From: Edaphochlamys debaryana
Taxonomy: Eukaryota > Chlorophyta > Chlorophyceae > Chlamydomonadales
Assembly (NCBI GenBank): GCA_016858145.1
Contig: JAEHOE010000008.1
Span: 124,001-188,000 of the forward strand
Length of the DNA: 64,000 nt
Reading direction: 5' to 3'
Position 1 is the stretch's first letter. Each line of letters opens with the position of its first letter. The notes beneath the pieces are model-generated. The model was not told where the DNA came from and searched no databases. It saw only the letters and a program-made list of their open reading frames with translations. Of the stretch, positions 22,381-35,105 are shown one piece after another. The position numbers were made by a program, and so were the translations under genes.

Positions 22381-25300
22381 TCACGTGGGATGGGGGCCGG
22401 TCCCCGGCGCACGGCAGTCCGCCTTGTGCCCAGCCCGCCAGTGCCCCGCCTGGCAGCCGGGCGAGCAATAGCGCACGCACCGGCACCGCCCACACGCCTT
22501 GAGCGGCAGGTCGGCCTCACTCCGGCCGCCGTACGACAGGCAGCCCGGGTAGGCGCACACGCGCAAGCCCGGCAGGGCGGCCTCCGCCAGCGTCACGTCC
22601 AGAGGCGGAGGCAGGGGCGCCGCCAGCAGGGCCGCCACGTCCTCCGCCCTTGCGTCTTGCCCCGGCCCGGGTCCCTCCCGTCCGCTCTGCTCCGCCGCGG
22701 CTGACTCAGGGACGGGCCCGGCCTCGTCGGGGCGACCGCCGAGCCCTTCGTTGGGACTCTGGGTCGGCGGCGCATCCACCATGTCACTTGCTGGGGCGCC
22801 GCTTTGGGCCCCCGACGCCGCACCACGGCTGCAGGCTCCAGCGTAGAAGCTCAGGAGCGGCAGAACAAACTCTGGCGCCACCGGCGCAACGCCCAGGCGC
22901 ACCAAGGGCTCCAAGCAGCCCCGTTCCGCTGTGTCCATCCTCTCCGCGGGGGCGGGGGAGGCCGCGGCTGCCGGCTCCGTCCCGTGTCCCGGCGGCGACA
23001 GCCACGAAAGGACGCGGGCGTTCAGCTGCGGGATTTCCAGGAGCAGTTCCAGAGCTTGCACGAATGCCAAAACCATTTCGTAGCGCACGTCTTGCAGTTG
23101 ATCAAGCTCAGCAGCCGGCCCTGCACCGGCCCCACTGGGTGCGGCAGTGGCGGCGGAGGGTGGCTGCAGCTTGACGTACAGCTTGCAGGCCGCCGCCAAC
23201 AGGCGGTGCGGCTGGCAGGCCAGGATTCGGTGGGCGATCGTCTGAGGGTCGGTAGGTTGTGACGGACGGCAGAGAGCGAGGCTCCCCAGGGCCATGCTCG
23301 TGACGTAGAGCACGGACCGATAGGTCTGCGGCCCCACGCGCCGACACGCCGAGCGGGCTGCCACTTGCGTGGCCAGGTGACACAGCGAGCGTGCCACGAA
23401 CGCGGCCACGTCCGCGTCCGAAGCACCGCCGTCGCCGCAGTCGTTGCCGCCGCTGCTGTCGCTGCCGCTGCCAGCCACGGCGGCGCCTTCGGCATCCGGC
23501 CAGACCTCCTCCTTTGCGACCCTGGCGCAGGGATACAGCGAGGGCACGAACTGGTGGATGGCCGCCAGTAGCAGCTCCCTCTCTTTCGCCCGTGCCTCCG
23601 CCGTCCCCGCCTCTTCCAGCTCGCGCAGCCGCGTCGTGATCATCGCCGCCCGCTTTGCGAAGGTCACCATCACACCCCCGCCAGGCGCATAGCGAGCTGC
23701 GAGCGGGAGAGCCAGAGACCCCAGCACCTGGCTCACAAGTACAGGGACTGCGGCTGTGCCGAGTGCAAGCTTCCCAAGCTCGTCGTTGTCAGGCGCAACG
23801 GCGGCGCGGTCGGCGGCGGTGAAGGCCAGGCGCAGGGCGTGGTCCAGGTTCGCGGCCAGGCCCGCGCGGCTCAGCTGCTCCGCCAGCTCCTCCCGGCTAG
23901 GGGCGCCCAGCCGCTCGGGGGCTGCGGACGGGTGCGTGGTGCGAGTCAGAGGCATCTGTTAGACTGGTGAACAGTCTGCAGCATTAGCCACGCCCAAGTT
24001 ATCTGGCTTCCTCCGTTGTGCGCTCACTCCGAACCCAACCAAGTACTCACGGCAGGCCTCGTCTTTTGCCAAGAGGCGCAGCGCCTGTAACGCGGACTGC
24101 ATGCACACCTTCGTTGCCTGCAAGCAAACACGTGCGGGGACTCACGCACGGTTAGCTCTTTACCCTTCTGGACATCTTGGATGGCAAGACCAGCAACTGC
24201 GGACACATCCTCGATCCAGCTACAAGCTCAAGCGCAGACGGTACCCGCCCCACCTGTCCGCTTTCCAGGGCCGCCTTCGTCCCCTGTACCGCCAGGTCCA
24301 GGCACCACGCCGCCGACTCGGCCCGGTGCGTATTGGCCAGGATGCCGTCGAGCAACTGCGGGCGTGATGCGCGGCAAAGATGGGCTTCAGGCGTGGGGGC
24401 GTGATGGTGTGGCGAGGACGGCCGCCAGTGGCTGGCGCCTGCGAAAGGAGCCTTAGCTGGAACGGTCAATCGGCTCGTGCTCACCCATGCAGTGAAGTGG
24501 AAAAAGGAGGGCCCCTGCTTGTAGGACCCTTCTAGACCTTGGCCGCGGCACAGCCGGGACAGGGCCTCCAGAGCCCGAGGCTCCAGCGCCGAGAGCCGGG
24601 CCAAGGCGGCCGGGCGGGGGGCGGAGGGCGTCCGCATGGGAGGGTACAGGGCGTAGACCAACACGCTCACAGTTGTGCTGTGCAGGTGCTCCAATTGCCC
24701 CGGGCCGGTGCTCAATAAGCGGAAACACTCGGCCTCCAGAGCCGGCAGCCACCGTGCCTGCCCCACGTCGTCCGCCCCACGGTCCGGCAGCTCCACGCCC
24801 CCGTGCACGCACAGCTGCTCCACCAGCGCCTCCTCCAGAGCCAGGATGTCGGGGTGCGACAGCGCCGCCGCCAGCGCCGCCGCCGCGGCGCCGTCAGCGC
24901 ACGACAGGACCGCTTGCGCAGAGTGCAGCGCAAGAGCGCACGAGGATGCTGAGCTGTACATGACTGCTCCGTAGCCCACCGCGTTTTTGTCCGTCACCTC
25001 GAGGTCGTTTGACCCTGGGCCCCGCATGATGGCCCCCGCTGCCGCCGCCAACAGCCCGCTGCCCGTCAGCGCCTGCAGCAGGCTGGCGGCAGCCTCGGTC
25101 AGAGACGGCAGCTCCTGGGCATATGTGTTCCCCATGTGGAAGTCGCTGAGGGCCTGGTAGCCGATGCAGATGTGCTTGGCGCAGGCCTCGACAACGACCG
25201 CACAGCGGAGCCTGCGGTTGGCCGCCTGGCTGGCATCCATGCCGAGCGCCCGCTGCGCCGCGGGTTCGGTGAGAAGCCTTGCGCACTTGGTGCTGGCCTG

Positions 25301-25967
25301 AAGTGCGGATGCAATTGCGTCCATGAAGCCGCTCTCCCACAGCGGCGCTGAGGCCTGCAGCAGAGCCTGCGAGCGCTGTGGCCCCGGCGGCGTTGCAGCC
25401 TGGGTCTGAAGCCGGAGCACCGGGGACAGCACCTGGGTGAGGAGGATGGGCAGCACGTCGACAACCGCCGACAGCTGAGTGTTCGCGTAGCGACGCGCTT
25501 CGTTACTGGCGGAGCTGTCTGCCGCGGCTGTGACAGCTGGGCCCATCAGCGCCGCTTTGCCAGCCAGCCACCCCCACGCCCCCGCCTCGCTTAGCGCCGC
25601 CGTCCACATCCCGAGGAGGTGGACCGCTTCCTCCGGTGTGCTTTCCATTTCAGCGACCAAGCGCTTGCACGCCTCGTTGACAGCGGTCTCGGCGTCGACG
25701 CGCATCCGGACGCTGCGGGGGTCGGAGGTGGGTCAGGCACGGATAGAGGGACACGCGAACGGCGAGGGCGACCCAAACCAACAGCTGCGCTCGCCAAGCT
25801 CACCGTCGCTGGCATCGTTGTGAGGCGTCCATAACGCGAGCTGATGTTGCGAGGGCGGGCGTGCATGCCAGCGTGCATGCCTCTTCCGCTGTGCGCTCGA
25901 GGACATCAGCTGCTGTTATGTACGCTCTCAGCTTCGTTACGAGCTCGCTTTGAGCTCGCCGCGTCAT
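22381..25967 (-). CDS. MYND-type zinc finger protein
   Basis: Five exons on the minus strand: 25967-25804, 25712-24485, 24355-24254, 24117-24028, 23955-22381, giving 1,052 aa plus stop. The bulk is alpha-helical, Ala/Leu-rich sequence without a recognised fold, perhaps armadillo-like. The last 45 residues form a MYND finger: CAYPGC, LPLKACGRCRCVRYC, SPGCQAGHW, RAGHKADC, with all zinc ligands present. This finger spacing, including the C-x4-C start, is typical of a large algal MYND family. MYND fingers bind short proline-rich peptides, so a protein-interaction role is inferred. The exon 4 to 5 junction is the weakest point. The chosen donor (GGA/GTGAGC) keeps the frame, but exon 5 begins exactly at an ATG, so it could be a separate 524-aa gene. 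Confidence 0.75.
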
Positions 25968-27208
25968 TCTTGCACTGCAAGGGCGCCGCCAAGGACAACG
26001 ATCACATGGCAATATGTGAAGTAGCGCGCAGAGTATGTAGCAGATGTACGGTACTGGAGGAAAGTGATCGACGGACGACAAGTGAAACAGATGAGGGGCT
26101 GGCAAGGCAGGGCCACGTAGGGGGGGCGGGCTCATGGGGGAACCGCCTCGGGGGTCGGGGGGCGTGTCGATCCGCATAACCCTCGCTCGCACCCGGCTCA
26201 ACGCGAGATGGTAGACGCTGCCAAGGCAAGATGCGCATTACCGTGGGCTTGGCTAGCCCGATGACAGGCATCGAGGAGGCCCTAGGGGCCTGACGGGTCG
26301 AGACCTGGCGCCACGGCGTGTGGTTGTCGGGACGACGGCTGCAAAGGGCCGCAACCGCGCGGGCTCTTCCTTTCACGTCCTCACATGTTCTTCGGCACCC
26401 TTGACACCTTGACATCGGCAAGCGGCAACCTTTCTTGCCATTAGGTACTTCATCCAAGAACGTGCAGCTCAACACAAGCACCCCAAACCACCCAGGATCT
26501 CCCAGTAAGACACTGCTCTCGTCACCTGCCACCGGAGCAGAACTGTTGCGTGACGGCGAACATGCACCTCGACATCAACCCGCAAGAGTCATGTGTATGT
26601 GGTTGTCCGTGGTGTGCATGCACCTCAGCTCGCCAACGTAAACAGCGGTAAGGTTCAGAACCCTGTGTCCCTCATGCCATTCCTGCTCATCACGCATGTA
26701 CAGCGTCACACCATCTGCGCCTGATGTCGAGCCCAACGGCCCTACACCACCGCAACGAGACCGCAACCTATCCCGCCCGTAAGCACATCCTGCACGGGAC
26801 GCCTGCAGTACGGGCCTCAAAGAGGCCGGCGCCTGACCCCGCCCACCGGCCCCTCCCTTGCCCCTGGCCCCCGAAGCGCCCTGCTGGCACCCGGCTCCCA
26901 AGCAGCCGACACTCAGACAAGAGTAGGTGGCTGCCTCGCGCGGCAGGAAAAGGGCTGAGCCCCTCCTGGGACCAACCAGTGGTGCCACCATCCAACCACC
27001 TGGGGTCACCAGCCATCCGGAGTAAGCGCACTGAAGCACGAACTCCCTCGTCAGGGGCCTTCGCAACCCCGCAATGCCGGACTTCGCCGGTTGGGTTGGG
27101 TGCACCACACACGCACCACAGAGAAAGGTAGAAAGAGGAGATGCCCGCCTCCCACCGCCCACACGCATCCGCCCCCGCGCTCCATCCCCCGTTGCTGCTA
27201 GCTAGCTC
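25968..27208. other. MYND gene 5' region and intergenic DNA
   Basis: About 1.2 kb between the MYND start and the stop of the Fanzor-like gene, both on the minus strand. No exon is supported. The promoter of the MYND gene and the 3' UTR of the Fanzor-like gene must lie here. Confidence 0.5.
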
Positions 27209-28475
27209 TCAGCCCGCCCCCTCGGGCGGCTGTGGCGGCCGCTCGGTCGGCCGCTGCAGCGCGGCTGGCCGGTCGAAGCCCAGCAGCTTCAGGATGAGGA
27301 GCACGCGGATCACGTTGGCGGCGGAGACGTCGCGGTTCTGTGGGGATGTAGGCGTGGGGCGGGGCAACAGGGGAACGTCAAGGTGCCGCCAAGCCCAGTC
27401 CCCAGACTCGCCGACCCGCCAAGCCCAGCCCCCCGGGATTCCCTGCTCACCCAAGTCGTCAAGCAGTCGTTGCAGACCTTGACCGACCAGGACCGCTGGT
27501 TCCCGCGCAGACCGGCGAGAGGCTTCTGCTCCATGCGAGCTTGTTCAGCTTGGCCGCGGCGGGGCTTGGAAGCTGCGGGAAGAGACAGGGTGTTGGCGAA
27601 GCCTATAATGGAAGACAATTCCCACGCACCCGCGCCCACTCGCTGCCTGCTCTATTGCCTGCTCTATTTCTCTGCACTTTCCCATGCACCCGCGCCCACC
27701 TCGCTAAGCACGTCGTCGATGCAGCGGTGGCAGCTACGAGCCAGCCAGGCCGGGAAGTTGGCCGCGTAGTGGTTGCAGTGGTTGGTGTGGATGGCCCGCG
27801 CCAGCGGCGGCAGGAAAGCGGTCAAGCCCGACACGTGCACACGGGCACCCGCCGCCGCGTTGTTGCGAAGCGGCAGGAAGTGCTCCTGGTACACGTGGCG
27901 CACGAGCTCGTCCTCTGCGGGCGGCCTAACTTCTTCTGAAAGGTCGTACTCGGCAACGGTGCTGAGCGCTGCGTACGTGTCGTTACCGGTCAGCTCCGCC
28001 CATGCCGCCCCGCGCGCTTCGCGCAGCTCCCGACACCGCGCGCAATGCGCGGGAGCCGGAGCCGCGGCCTGCTGTGCGTCCTCGAACATTCGGACCGCTA
28101 CCAGGCCCAGCAGGCTCAACGCCTCGAATCGCAGCCGCGTCAACGCCGCGACAAGCAGATCCATAGCAGTGAGCACCTGCTGGCGAGTGACCTCCTCGCC
28201 GGCGCCGGCTCTGACCTCGGCGCGCAGGATGCTTGCCAGCCCGCATTTGATGGTCGACATGCGGCCTGCGGGGGAGAGAGTTGCACAGGGTCGCGGGCGT
28301 TGAGAGATTTTGCACTCGGTCCAAGTCTTGACATGACACCCCTTGGCGACTCTAGTCGCAGCAGGTCGAAGAGCAGCTGCTGAGCGGGCTGCGAGGAACT
28401 GAAGCGGACAGATTCCTTCTCACCTCGCGCATCCTCCTCCTCCGCCCCCTCGCTCCGCTTCCGCTTCGGAGCCAT
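27209..28475 (-). CDS. Truncated Fanzor/TnpB-like protein, probably inactive
   Basis: Four exons on the minus strand: 28475-28424, 28265-27700, 27564-27451, 27337-27209, giving about 286 aa. The N-terminus is basic (MAPKRKRSE, nuclear-signal-like). Exon 2 has the helical pattern of the N-terminal region of Fanzor proteins, the eukaryotic relatives of the transposon RNA-guided nuclease TnpB: repeated hydrophobic helices, then YQEHFLPL, then HTNHCNHYAANFPAWL. The last two exons read KVCNDCLTTWNRDVSAANVI: second CxxC of the zinc ribbon, then RuvC-III with its catalytic Asp. The RuvC-I and RuvC-II segments are absent and the intron that should contain them is only about 130 nt. The first CxxC is also missing, and the stronger GCAG acceptor 8 nt upstream (exon from 27572) would shift the frame. 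So it is an internally deleted remnant, unlikely to cut DNA. Confidence 0.6.
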
Positions 28476-28794
28476 GACCGGTCCGGACGCGCCTTTTCAG
28501 GCCTGCGCCCGGACAAGCCGTGCCAACGGCTCTGAGTCTGTCAAGGCTGCAACTGCACAACTGCGGCGCGAGAGTGTCGTGTCGCGTGTAGTGTTCTGTC
28601 CTATCTATTTGTGTTTGCTATGCGCTGGGCCCGGCCGGGGCATAGTGAGCCCGGCAGTGCCACGACTGGTCAATGCCGCATATCGCGACGGCCGAGCAAG
28701 CGCACAACTGTAAGCAATAGAGGAGAGCAAACACTATTACTTGGCCGGGCGGGTTGGGCGTGGGGTGCAAGCTGGTGCACACGACGGCAGACAC
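28476..28794. other. Gap between paralogue A stop and Fanzor-like start
   Basis: 319 bp with no coding signal. It must hold the end of the paralogue A transcript and the promoter of the Fanzor-like gene. Both read on the minus strand. Confidence 0.5.
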
Positions 28795-31700
28795 TCAGAA
28801 AACCCTCATCACTCGCTCTGAGGGCTCTCCGCAGCTGGGGCAGGGCGCGCCCAGCTGGCCCTTGAAGGCCTCGGAGCAGGGCATGCACAGGCAGTAGCAG
28901 GCGCGCGGGGGCTGGCCGGCGGAGGCGCTGTGCAGCACCGCCATCTGCCGGGGGGCCGCGCCGCAGGCGCTGCAGAGCGTGGCACCGTCGGGCCTGGGCG
29001 CGGCCCCGGTGGTGGGGCCGGCCGCAGCGGGTGCTTTGGTGGCAGGGGTGTCGGGCTTTGCGGCTGCGCTCCGGTGGGGCGCAGGGGCCGACGCGGGGGG
29101 CGCGTTCGTCGGAGGAGGGGCGGGCGGGCGGCGGACCAGGAACTGGGCGAGGGCGGGGTTGAGGCCCATGAGGGGGGCGGCAGGCCGCGGCTGTGAGGTG
29201 GGCTGCGCGGCGGCGGGGCTGGAGTCTGGCACCGGGACCGGGACGGGGATGGTTACTTCAGGCCGGCGCTGCGAGGCAGGCGGTGGTGGCGACGAGGCGC
29301 CGGCGGCAGCAGGAGGAGGGCCGCCGCCCCACGAGCGGGGAGCCACGAGCCCACGGAAGATGCCCGAGATTGGAGCCCGGGAGGGCGCGGGCGCGGGGAC
29401 GGCAGCAGGCGGGGGCGGCGGCGCGCGCCAATCCTCTGACGGAGCAGCAGGCGAGGCCGGGGCGTTGGCAGCAGAGGAGGATGGCGGGTCGGCGGCAGCT
29501 GAGGAGCCGCCGCCGCCCGTCCCCAGCGAGGCGGTGAAGGGCAGGGCCTCGGCCAAGGCGGCCGCGGCAGTGGAGGTACTGGCGCCATTGGCAGAGGGGG
29601 GAGCAGCACGGGCGGTGGCGGCGGCGGCTGAAGCCTCCTTGGCGGGTGGGGCTGGCCCACGTGGTGCAGCCCCGTTGCTGGTCGCAGCGGCCTTCGTGGC
29701 AGCAGGGGCAGTAGTGGGAGCGGGAGCCTTGCTTGCGGTCTGGGCCTTGCCACCCTTGCCCTTGCCCTTGCCGCGTGGGGCTTGGGCCGCCTGAGCTGCA
29801 TTGCTGCTGGTGGAAGGAGCGGCAGCGGCAGCGGGTTGCTCCGAATCCTCAGGCGCATCGACCGTCGGCTGGGCAACAGCAGTGGGGCCGAGCGAGGCTT
29901 CCCCTGCTCCAGCCACCCGACTGGGCCCTGCCCCAGCCGAGAAGCTGCCGGATGGACTGCTGGCCTGGCCCTTGGAGGGCGCCTTGCTCGAGCCACCAGC
30001 CGCCGCGGCTTCCTTGGCCTTGCCAGCTGCAGCCCCAGGGCCCTTGGCGGCCTTAGCGGCGGGCTTGCCCTTGGTCTTGCCGCCCAGGCGAGGCGTTGGG
30101 ATGGGTTCGTCTGCGTCCTCATCCGTGCTCCTCCTGAATGGGGAGGTCACCAGCTCAAAAAGGAACCAAAAGAAGTCGGCCGGCGAGTCGAGGTACTCGA
30201 ACAGGGCCTTGAAACACTGAAAGACCACAACGGCAGCCAGGGCCAGGGCGACATACTGCCACGGGGGGAGCCAGGGGGCGATGGCTTGGAAGAGACGCTC
30301 CTGCGGGCGGCGGGGGGCGGGCAGGTCGCGGAGGGGGACGGGCGGGTTGCAGTCATTTTGGGAAAGACAGGGGCCATCGTGGGGACTGATAGTTCCCGTG
30401 ATGGGTGAACGGCACCGGCAACGGCGTAGAACTCCGCAGGCACCCAAGGGTGAGGCCCATGTCAGGGTGCTGTCCCTCAAGCCTTACGCTCGCTCTCAAG
30501 CCCTGCATCCCCTTGTAAGACCTTGCACGCCAAGGCCCCGCCCTGCAGGCTGCAGCCCGGGGTGCCGTACTCACCACGTGAGCGGGCGGAGGCTCCTCCA
30601 CCGGCACGGCTGCAGGCTCCGGCGCCGGCGTAGAGCCGCCTGTGCTAGTCGCTGCTGCTTTGCGCTGACTCTTTGCGTCTCCCCCAGACGATTCCTTGGA
30701 AGGGCCAGAGCTCTTTTTGCCGGAGCCAGTGCTCGTCTTGACCTCCCCCAAAGGTTCGGCTGGCCGCTTGGCGCGGACCTTCTCCCACGCCAGCCCCAGC
30801 GCCCAATCACCGTTCAGGGTCCACGGAAGCTCAGCCATGCCCTCGTTTGCGATCCCGGACAGAGCCGTAAGGGCGGTCCACAGGGACTTGGCTGGCGCAT
30901 CTGCGGAGCCCTCTCTCTCGAGGGCAGAGAGGGTAGCTTCACGCAGCTCCTCAGCGCTGGGCGCAGTCCCCCAGTCCTCCTGCAGCTGGGCTGCGGTCGA
31001 CTGCTCCACCTCCCGCCGCCGGCGCAGCACGGCCTCACCGCTACAGCGAGCGGCACGCAGGGCCTCCAGCGCAGCCTGCGTGGCAACGGGTTGCAGTTGT
31101 ACCCGTGCTGTATCGATTGCTGGTGGCCACACCGCTTAAGCTAAGCTGCATTCGTACCGGACCAGCCCTCCCGCCTCGTACCTGCGTTCCGTCCATCCCT
31201 CCCCGGCGCCAGGCCCTCGCTGCCAGCAGGTTGACCTTGGCACCCGTGGCCACCTCGCACCACCACCGGGAGCCGAAGCCGGAGGCGGCGTCGCAGCCGC
31301 CCACGCCCAACCAGCCGGCGGCCCAGGTGGTAACGTTGGCGGGATGGGTGCCGGTGGATGATATGCGCCATGACTTGGGGCAGGCCGCAGAGGTCAGCGA
31401 GCGAGCGCCGAGGTCGCCATACGAACCGGGCAGACCGTATGCTGCCATAGAGAGGAGGGGGGCGGGGGTTCAAAGACGATAGGCAAGCGCACCAGGCAAG
31501 GAGGGTTGCAAACAGGGCAGAGGGGAAGCCTGGTAAGGCATGCACCAACCTGCTATGTGTGCGGGCTTCAGCAGCGCAGCGGCGATGGCAGAGCCCCAGG
31601 CGATGCCCAACACACTCCTGCCAATCTCCCACAGCCACTCAGCAGCCGTGTGCAGTTGTTTTGGGCGCGAACCCAAGTCCTGAACGGTTGCGTTCCAAGC

Positions 31701-34700
31701 TGCGGGCGACCAGGCGAGCCACGGGAAAGGAACACTTTGTGTTGATGCACGAGCTCTGGGACGGCAGTGCGGCGGGCCCGTCTTGGCTCGAAACGCCCCA
31801 CGCCTGCTGAGGCACGTCAGACCCCGGCTAGGCGCCGTTCACGGCGGGAGCTCACCATGGGGGTTGAAGTCAGCCTTGCGCCCGACCGAGGCCCTGTACT
31901 CCCAGCAATAGTGCTCGTACGTCTGAAGCCACTCCTTGTCGGCGGATGCCGTGTAGCCGGCAACAATAATGTAGAACAGCACCAGCTGTAGTGCATGAGG
32001 GCCGCCGGCAGAGGGCACAATGGCAGGCATGCACGCTGAGAAACGCAGCGGCCGCGGCAACATGCTCTGCACGATCTTTTGCCGGCGCATGCTACGCATG
32101 CCCACGCCGTCCGACCCCGACCCCAGACGACCCCTCAGCTTCTCCAGCTCGCCAGCCGAAGGCGCACAACAGCCATGTTCGGCCGTGGCCCCAACAGGGC
32201 TAGCACCCAGGGGCTCACCGCGGCGACCGTGAGACCAAGGGCTTCTGGGCTCCAGCTCCTGATGGCGCCCCACCAGGCGGCGAGGCCCGTGCTGGGGGCA
32301 GAGAGCACCGCGTGCAGGGTGGAGCCGGGCTCTGCCAGCCAGTCGGCGGCGCCCCAGGTGACGAAGCCGAAGGTGACGGTGGCGAGGCCGTGGAGCTCGA
32401 AGTAGTTGGGGCAAGGTAGGCCGAGACGCTCCCACCTGTCTGGGGGCTGCATGGCTCGCGCCCAGATGGCCCTGCCATAGGACGGTCGCGAGAGGGCAGG
32501 ACAGGGGCGGCCGCGCACCGCATCAAAGGTTGGACGAAGCAGAGCCCAGATCGGACTCGCGTGTTATGAGCCGCCAAGCGGCCTCCTTACCAGGCCGGGG
32601 TTGCCACGCCACCCTGCAAGCCCCACGCCACCCCGCCTCACTCGATGCGCTTGGCCCAGGTGTCTTCATCGTCGGTGTCGGTTGCTCTGCCGATTTGCGG
32701 CGGGAAGGGCATCACCCTAGGGCCCTCGTCGTCGTCGACCGGCACTCTGCCCGGCATGCGTGGGCGGCAGTAGGCCACTGCGCGCTGGTCGTTGATGCGC
32801 TTGCAGTAGTCAAAGACCATGACGAACCTGCGTGTTGAGAAGCAAGGGACTCAGTAGTCAACACTCGGGGCCGTGAGCGTATCGCCGAGTTGAGGCCAAG
32901 GGCGGGCCACGGAATGCGGGGATCAGGATGCCCCAGCTCCCGAGGACTCCTCAGCCGCCCCCTACCGTACGCCGCACCAAGGCGCGTTGTTGGCACAAGC
33001 ACCCAAGCTTCCAGACGGGTCGATCCCCGGGCCGAACCTCCGCTTCCCTGCCCCGCCCTGGCCCCTGCCCTCCCTGGACCCTGCCCTCCCTCCTTGCCCC
33101 TCCCAGGCCCTACCCGTACAGCGCAGCGAAGGTGATGAGGACTACTTGGCCCAGCAGGCCCCACAGATCGCGCCACGCGAGCCCCGCCTGCAGCAGCCAC
33201 CAGCCCCACACGTCCAGGAAGGGCAGGCAGGAGAAGAGGCCCGGCACAAATGCGACGCCAGCCCAGGTAAACGCTCCCAGCACAACGACAAGCTCCTGCA
33301 GGGTGTCAGGACACAGTGTTATATTCACAGCAGGGTACGCCTCAGTATATGCGTTAGTGAAAGGCGTGAGTCAAGAGCCTCCCTGCGCCCCCCCCAGGAG
33401 TTACCGGCACACCCCCGCCCCGCGCACCTGCCAAGACAACAGCGCGAGGAGCGCCTGCGCCCGCACCCCCGGCATGCTGGAGGGTAGAGGGCAGAGGGCA
33501 AGGAGAGGGGCAGCTGAAGGCTCAGCACCGCCCGTGGCCCGGTCCCCTCCGGTCCCCGAAGTCAAGCCCCGTTTCGCCCCGCCTTGCTTGTCCCCAGGCT
33601 TCCTTCCTCACTTCAAGTCCGGGCGCTTCCGTAGCACAGTCACCAGCTCCGGCAGCCGGCGCCATTGGGTGCACAGGCACACGAGCCTGGCGAACGCGGG
33701 GCAGTGGGAGGGAACATCAACGGCAGGAGCTTTGAGTGGACGGCCTGACCTGCGGCTGAGAACCCTCTTGCGCACGCATGGCAGGGGAACAATACGGGTG
33801 CCTGCTGCTCAGAGGACGCGCGCACGGCCCAGTGCTTTCCTGACTCCGCCTCTCAAGGGCCTGACACCACACCCAGCCCACAGCCTGGTGCTGAGACTTG
33901 TGTGTTCGTTGGGTCCGGCCTTGCTTACCGGATGCCCTCAGCTTGCAGGTGGTACACGATCGCTCCGCGGACCTGGGTGCGGATCTGGGGTGCATGGAGC
34001 GCGCCCTTGTCTGCCAAGCATTTGCGGCAACGCGACCCGGGCTACGCCCTGTGGGCCCACTACTTGCCGGGTACCAATCCTGGACACGCACATCGTACTG
34101 ATGATACGGAGGCCCCTCCAGCTGTGGTGTGTGATCCCCAGGGCGCCCTCAGCTGAAACAAAATCCCGACTCACCAGCCGTATGAAGACCACAAGCGCCA
34201 GGGACACCACCACCAGAGCCCCGACTCCGTCAATTGCAAACCTCAGCGGAAACTTGATGTCCTGATAAGTCCGCACAACGAAGATCGAAAGCCCGAGCAT
34301 GCCCACAGCTGCAGGACCGGGAGCGTGTAAGGGGAATGGTGCAAGGGATAGGGCCGAGGCAGAAGATTGGTGGGATCACGAGGCCCCTGGCCCCAGAATG
34401 TACCACCCTGGGTTCTAAGGGCTGACACGCCGGCTCCTCATCCCAGGGCTGGCCACACAGAAGCCAGTGCTACTCCGCATGAAGTGAAGTACATTTTGGT
34501 GTGCGGAGCAGGTTAGCCTGCCATGCCCGCGTGAGATTGGCGGGTGGCACGGTGGCTGAGCTAACACGGGTGCACGGGTTGAGGGCCTTCATCGGGGATC
34601 CCGCCATCCTGGAGTAAGATGACCTGGCTGCCTAAGGACATGCACTGAGACTGCAGACTGAGTCTGAGGCTTGCTGAGCGACGTACGGCTGAGGCCCCGG

Positions 34701-35105
34701 TGCGCTTCGCCAGGGGTGACAGCCGGGTGGACCGGGCAACGCATGCACGTCACGGACGCCAGCCTGCGGGACGGCCACCACCCACCTGTGCCCAAGGCTG
34801 ACAAGGGGACCAGGACCCGGCATCGCTCCATCAGAGCAACCATCGTGAAGAACGCCGAGTCGAACCTGCGCGGCCACCGCGTGTCGCGACCAGCGTCAGC
34901 ACTTTTGGCCCCGAGTATGCCTACCTAGCCACCGATCTCTTGCAATCCCTGTGACGCAGCCCGGAAATGCGTACCAGTGCGCACTGGGCCACGGAATTGC
35001 TGGGATGGCATTGTGGAGAGCCACAGCAACCGTAACGGTGGCAAGAATGGACAAGATTGCTAGTAGTGCTTGGATTGGTGGAGGCATCGCGGCTGGTTGA
35101 GGCAA
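28795..35105 (-). CDS. Paralogue A: multi-pass membrane protein with C-terminal RING-like domain
   Basis: Fourteen exons on the minus strand: 35105-34975, 34865-34786, 34308-34175, 33984-33929, 33686-33612, 33476-33428, 33295-33114, 32827-32642, 32435-32219, 31985-31856, 31699-31550, 31441-31182, 31075-30575, 30300-28795, giving 1,218 aa plus stop. Order: signal peptide (IQALLAILSILATVTVAVAL), at least five hydrophobic segments (exons 3, 7, 9, 10, 11), a Trp/Gly/Cys-rich segment (GVGGCDAASGFGSRWWCEVA) that is nearly identical in paralogue B, a charged helical exon 13, one more membrane helix (WQYVALALAAVVVFQCF), about 400 aa of Ala/Pro/Ser-rich linker, and a Cys cluster LCSACG, CYCLCMPC, CPSCG with a conserved His. 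The last part resembles a RING finger of the MUL1 type, so membrane E3 ubiquitin ligase is a plausible but untested role. I do not recognise the family. An alternative start is Met at 35087. Confidence 0.78.

Noticed and set aside
23955..24117. Two separate genes, with a 524-aa MYND protein starting at the ATG at 23955
   Set aside because: A donor at 24027 joins the upstream exon in phase to this ATG, and the upstream helical region is typical of this MYND family. Kept as the alternative, not the main model.
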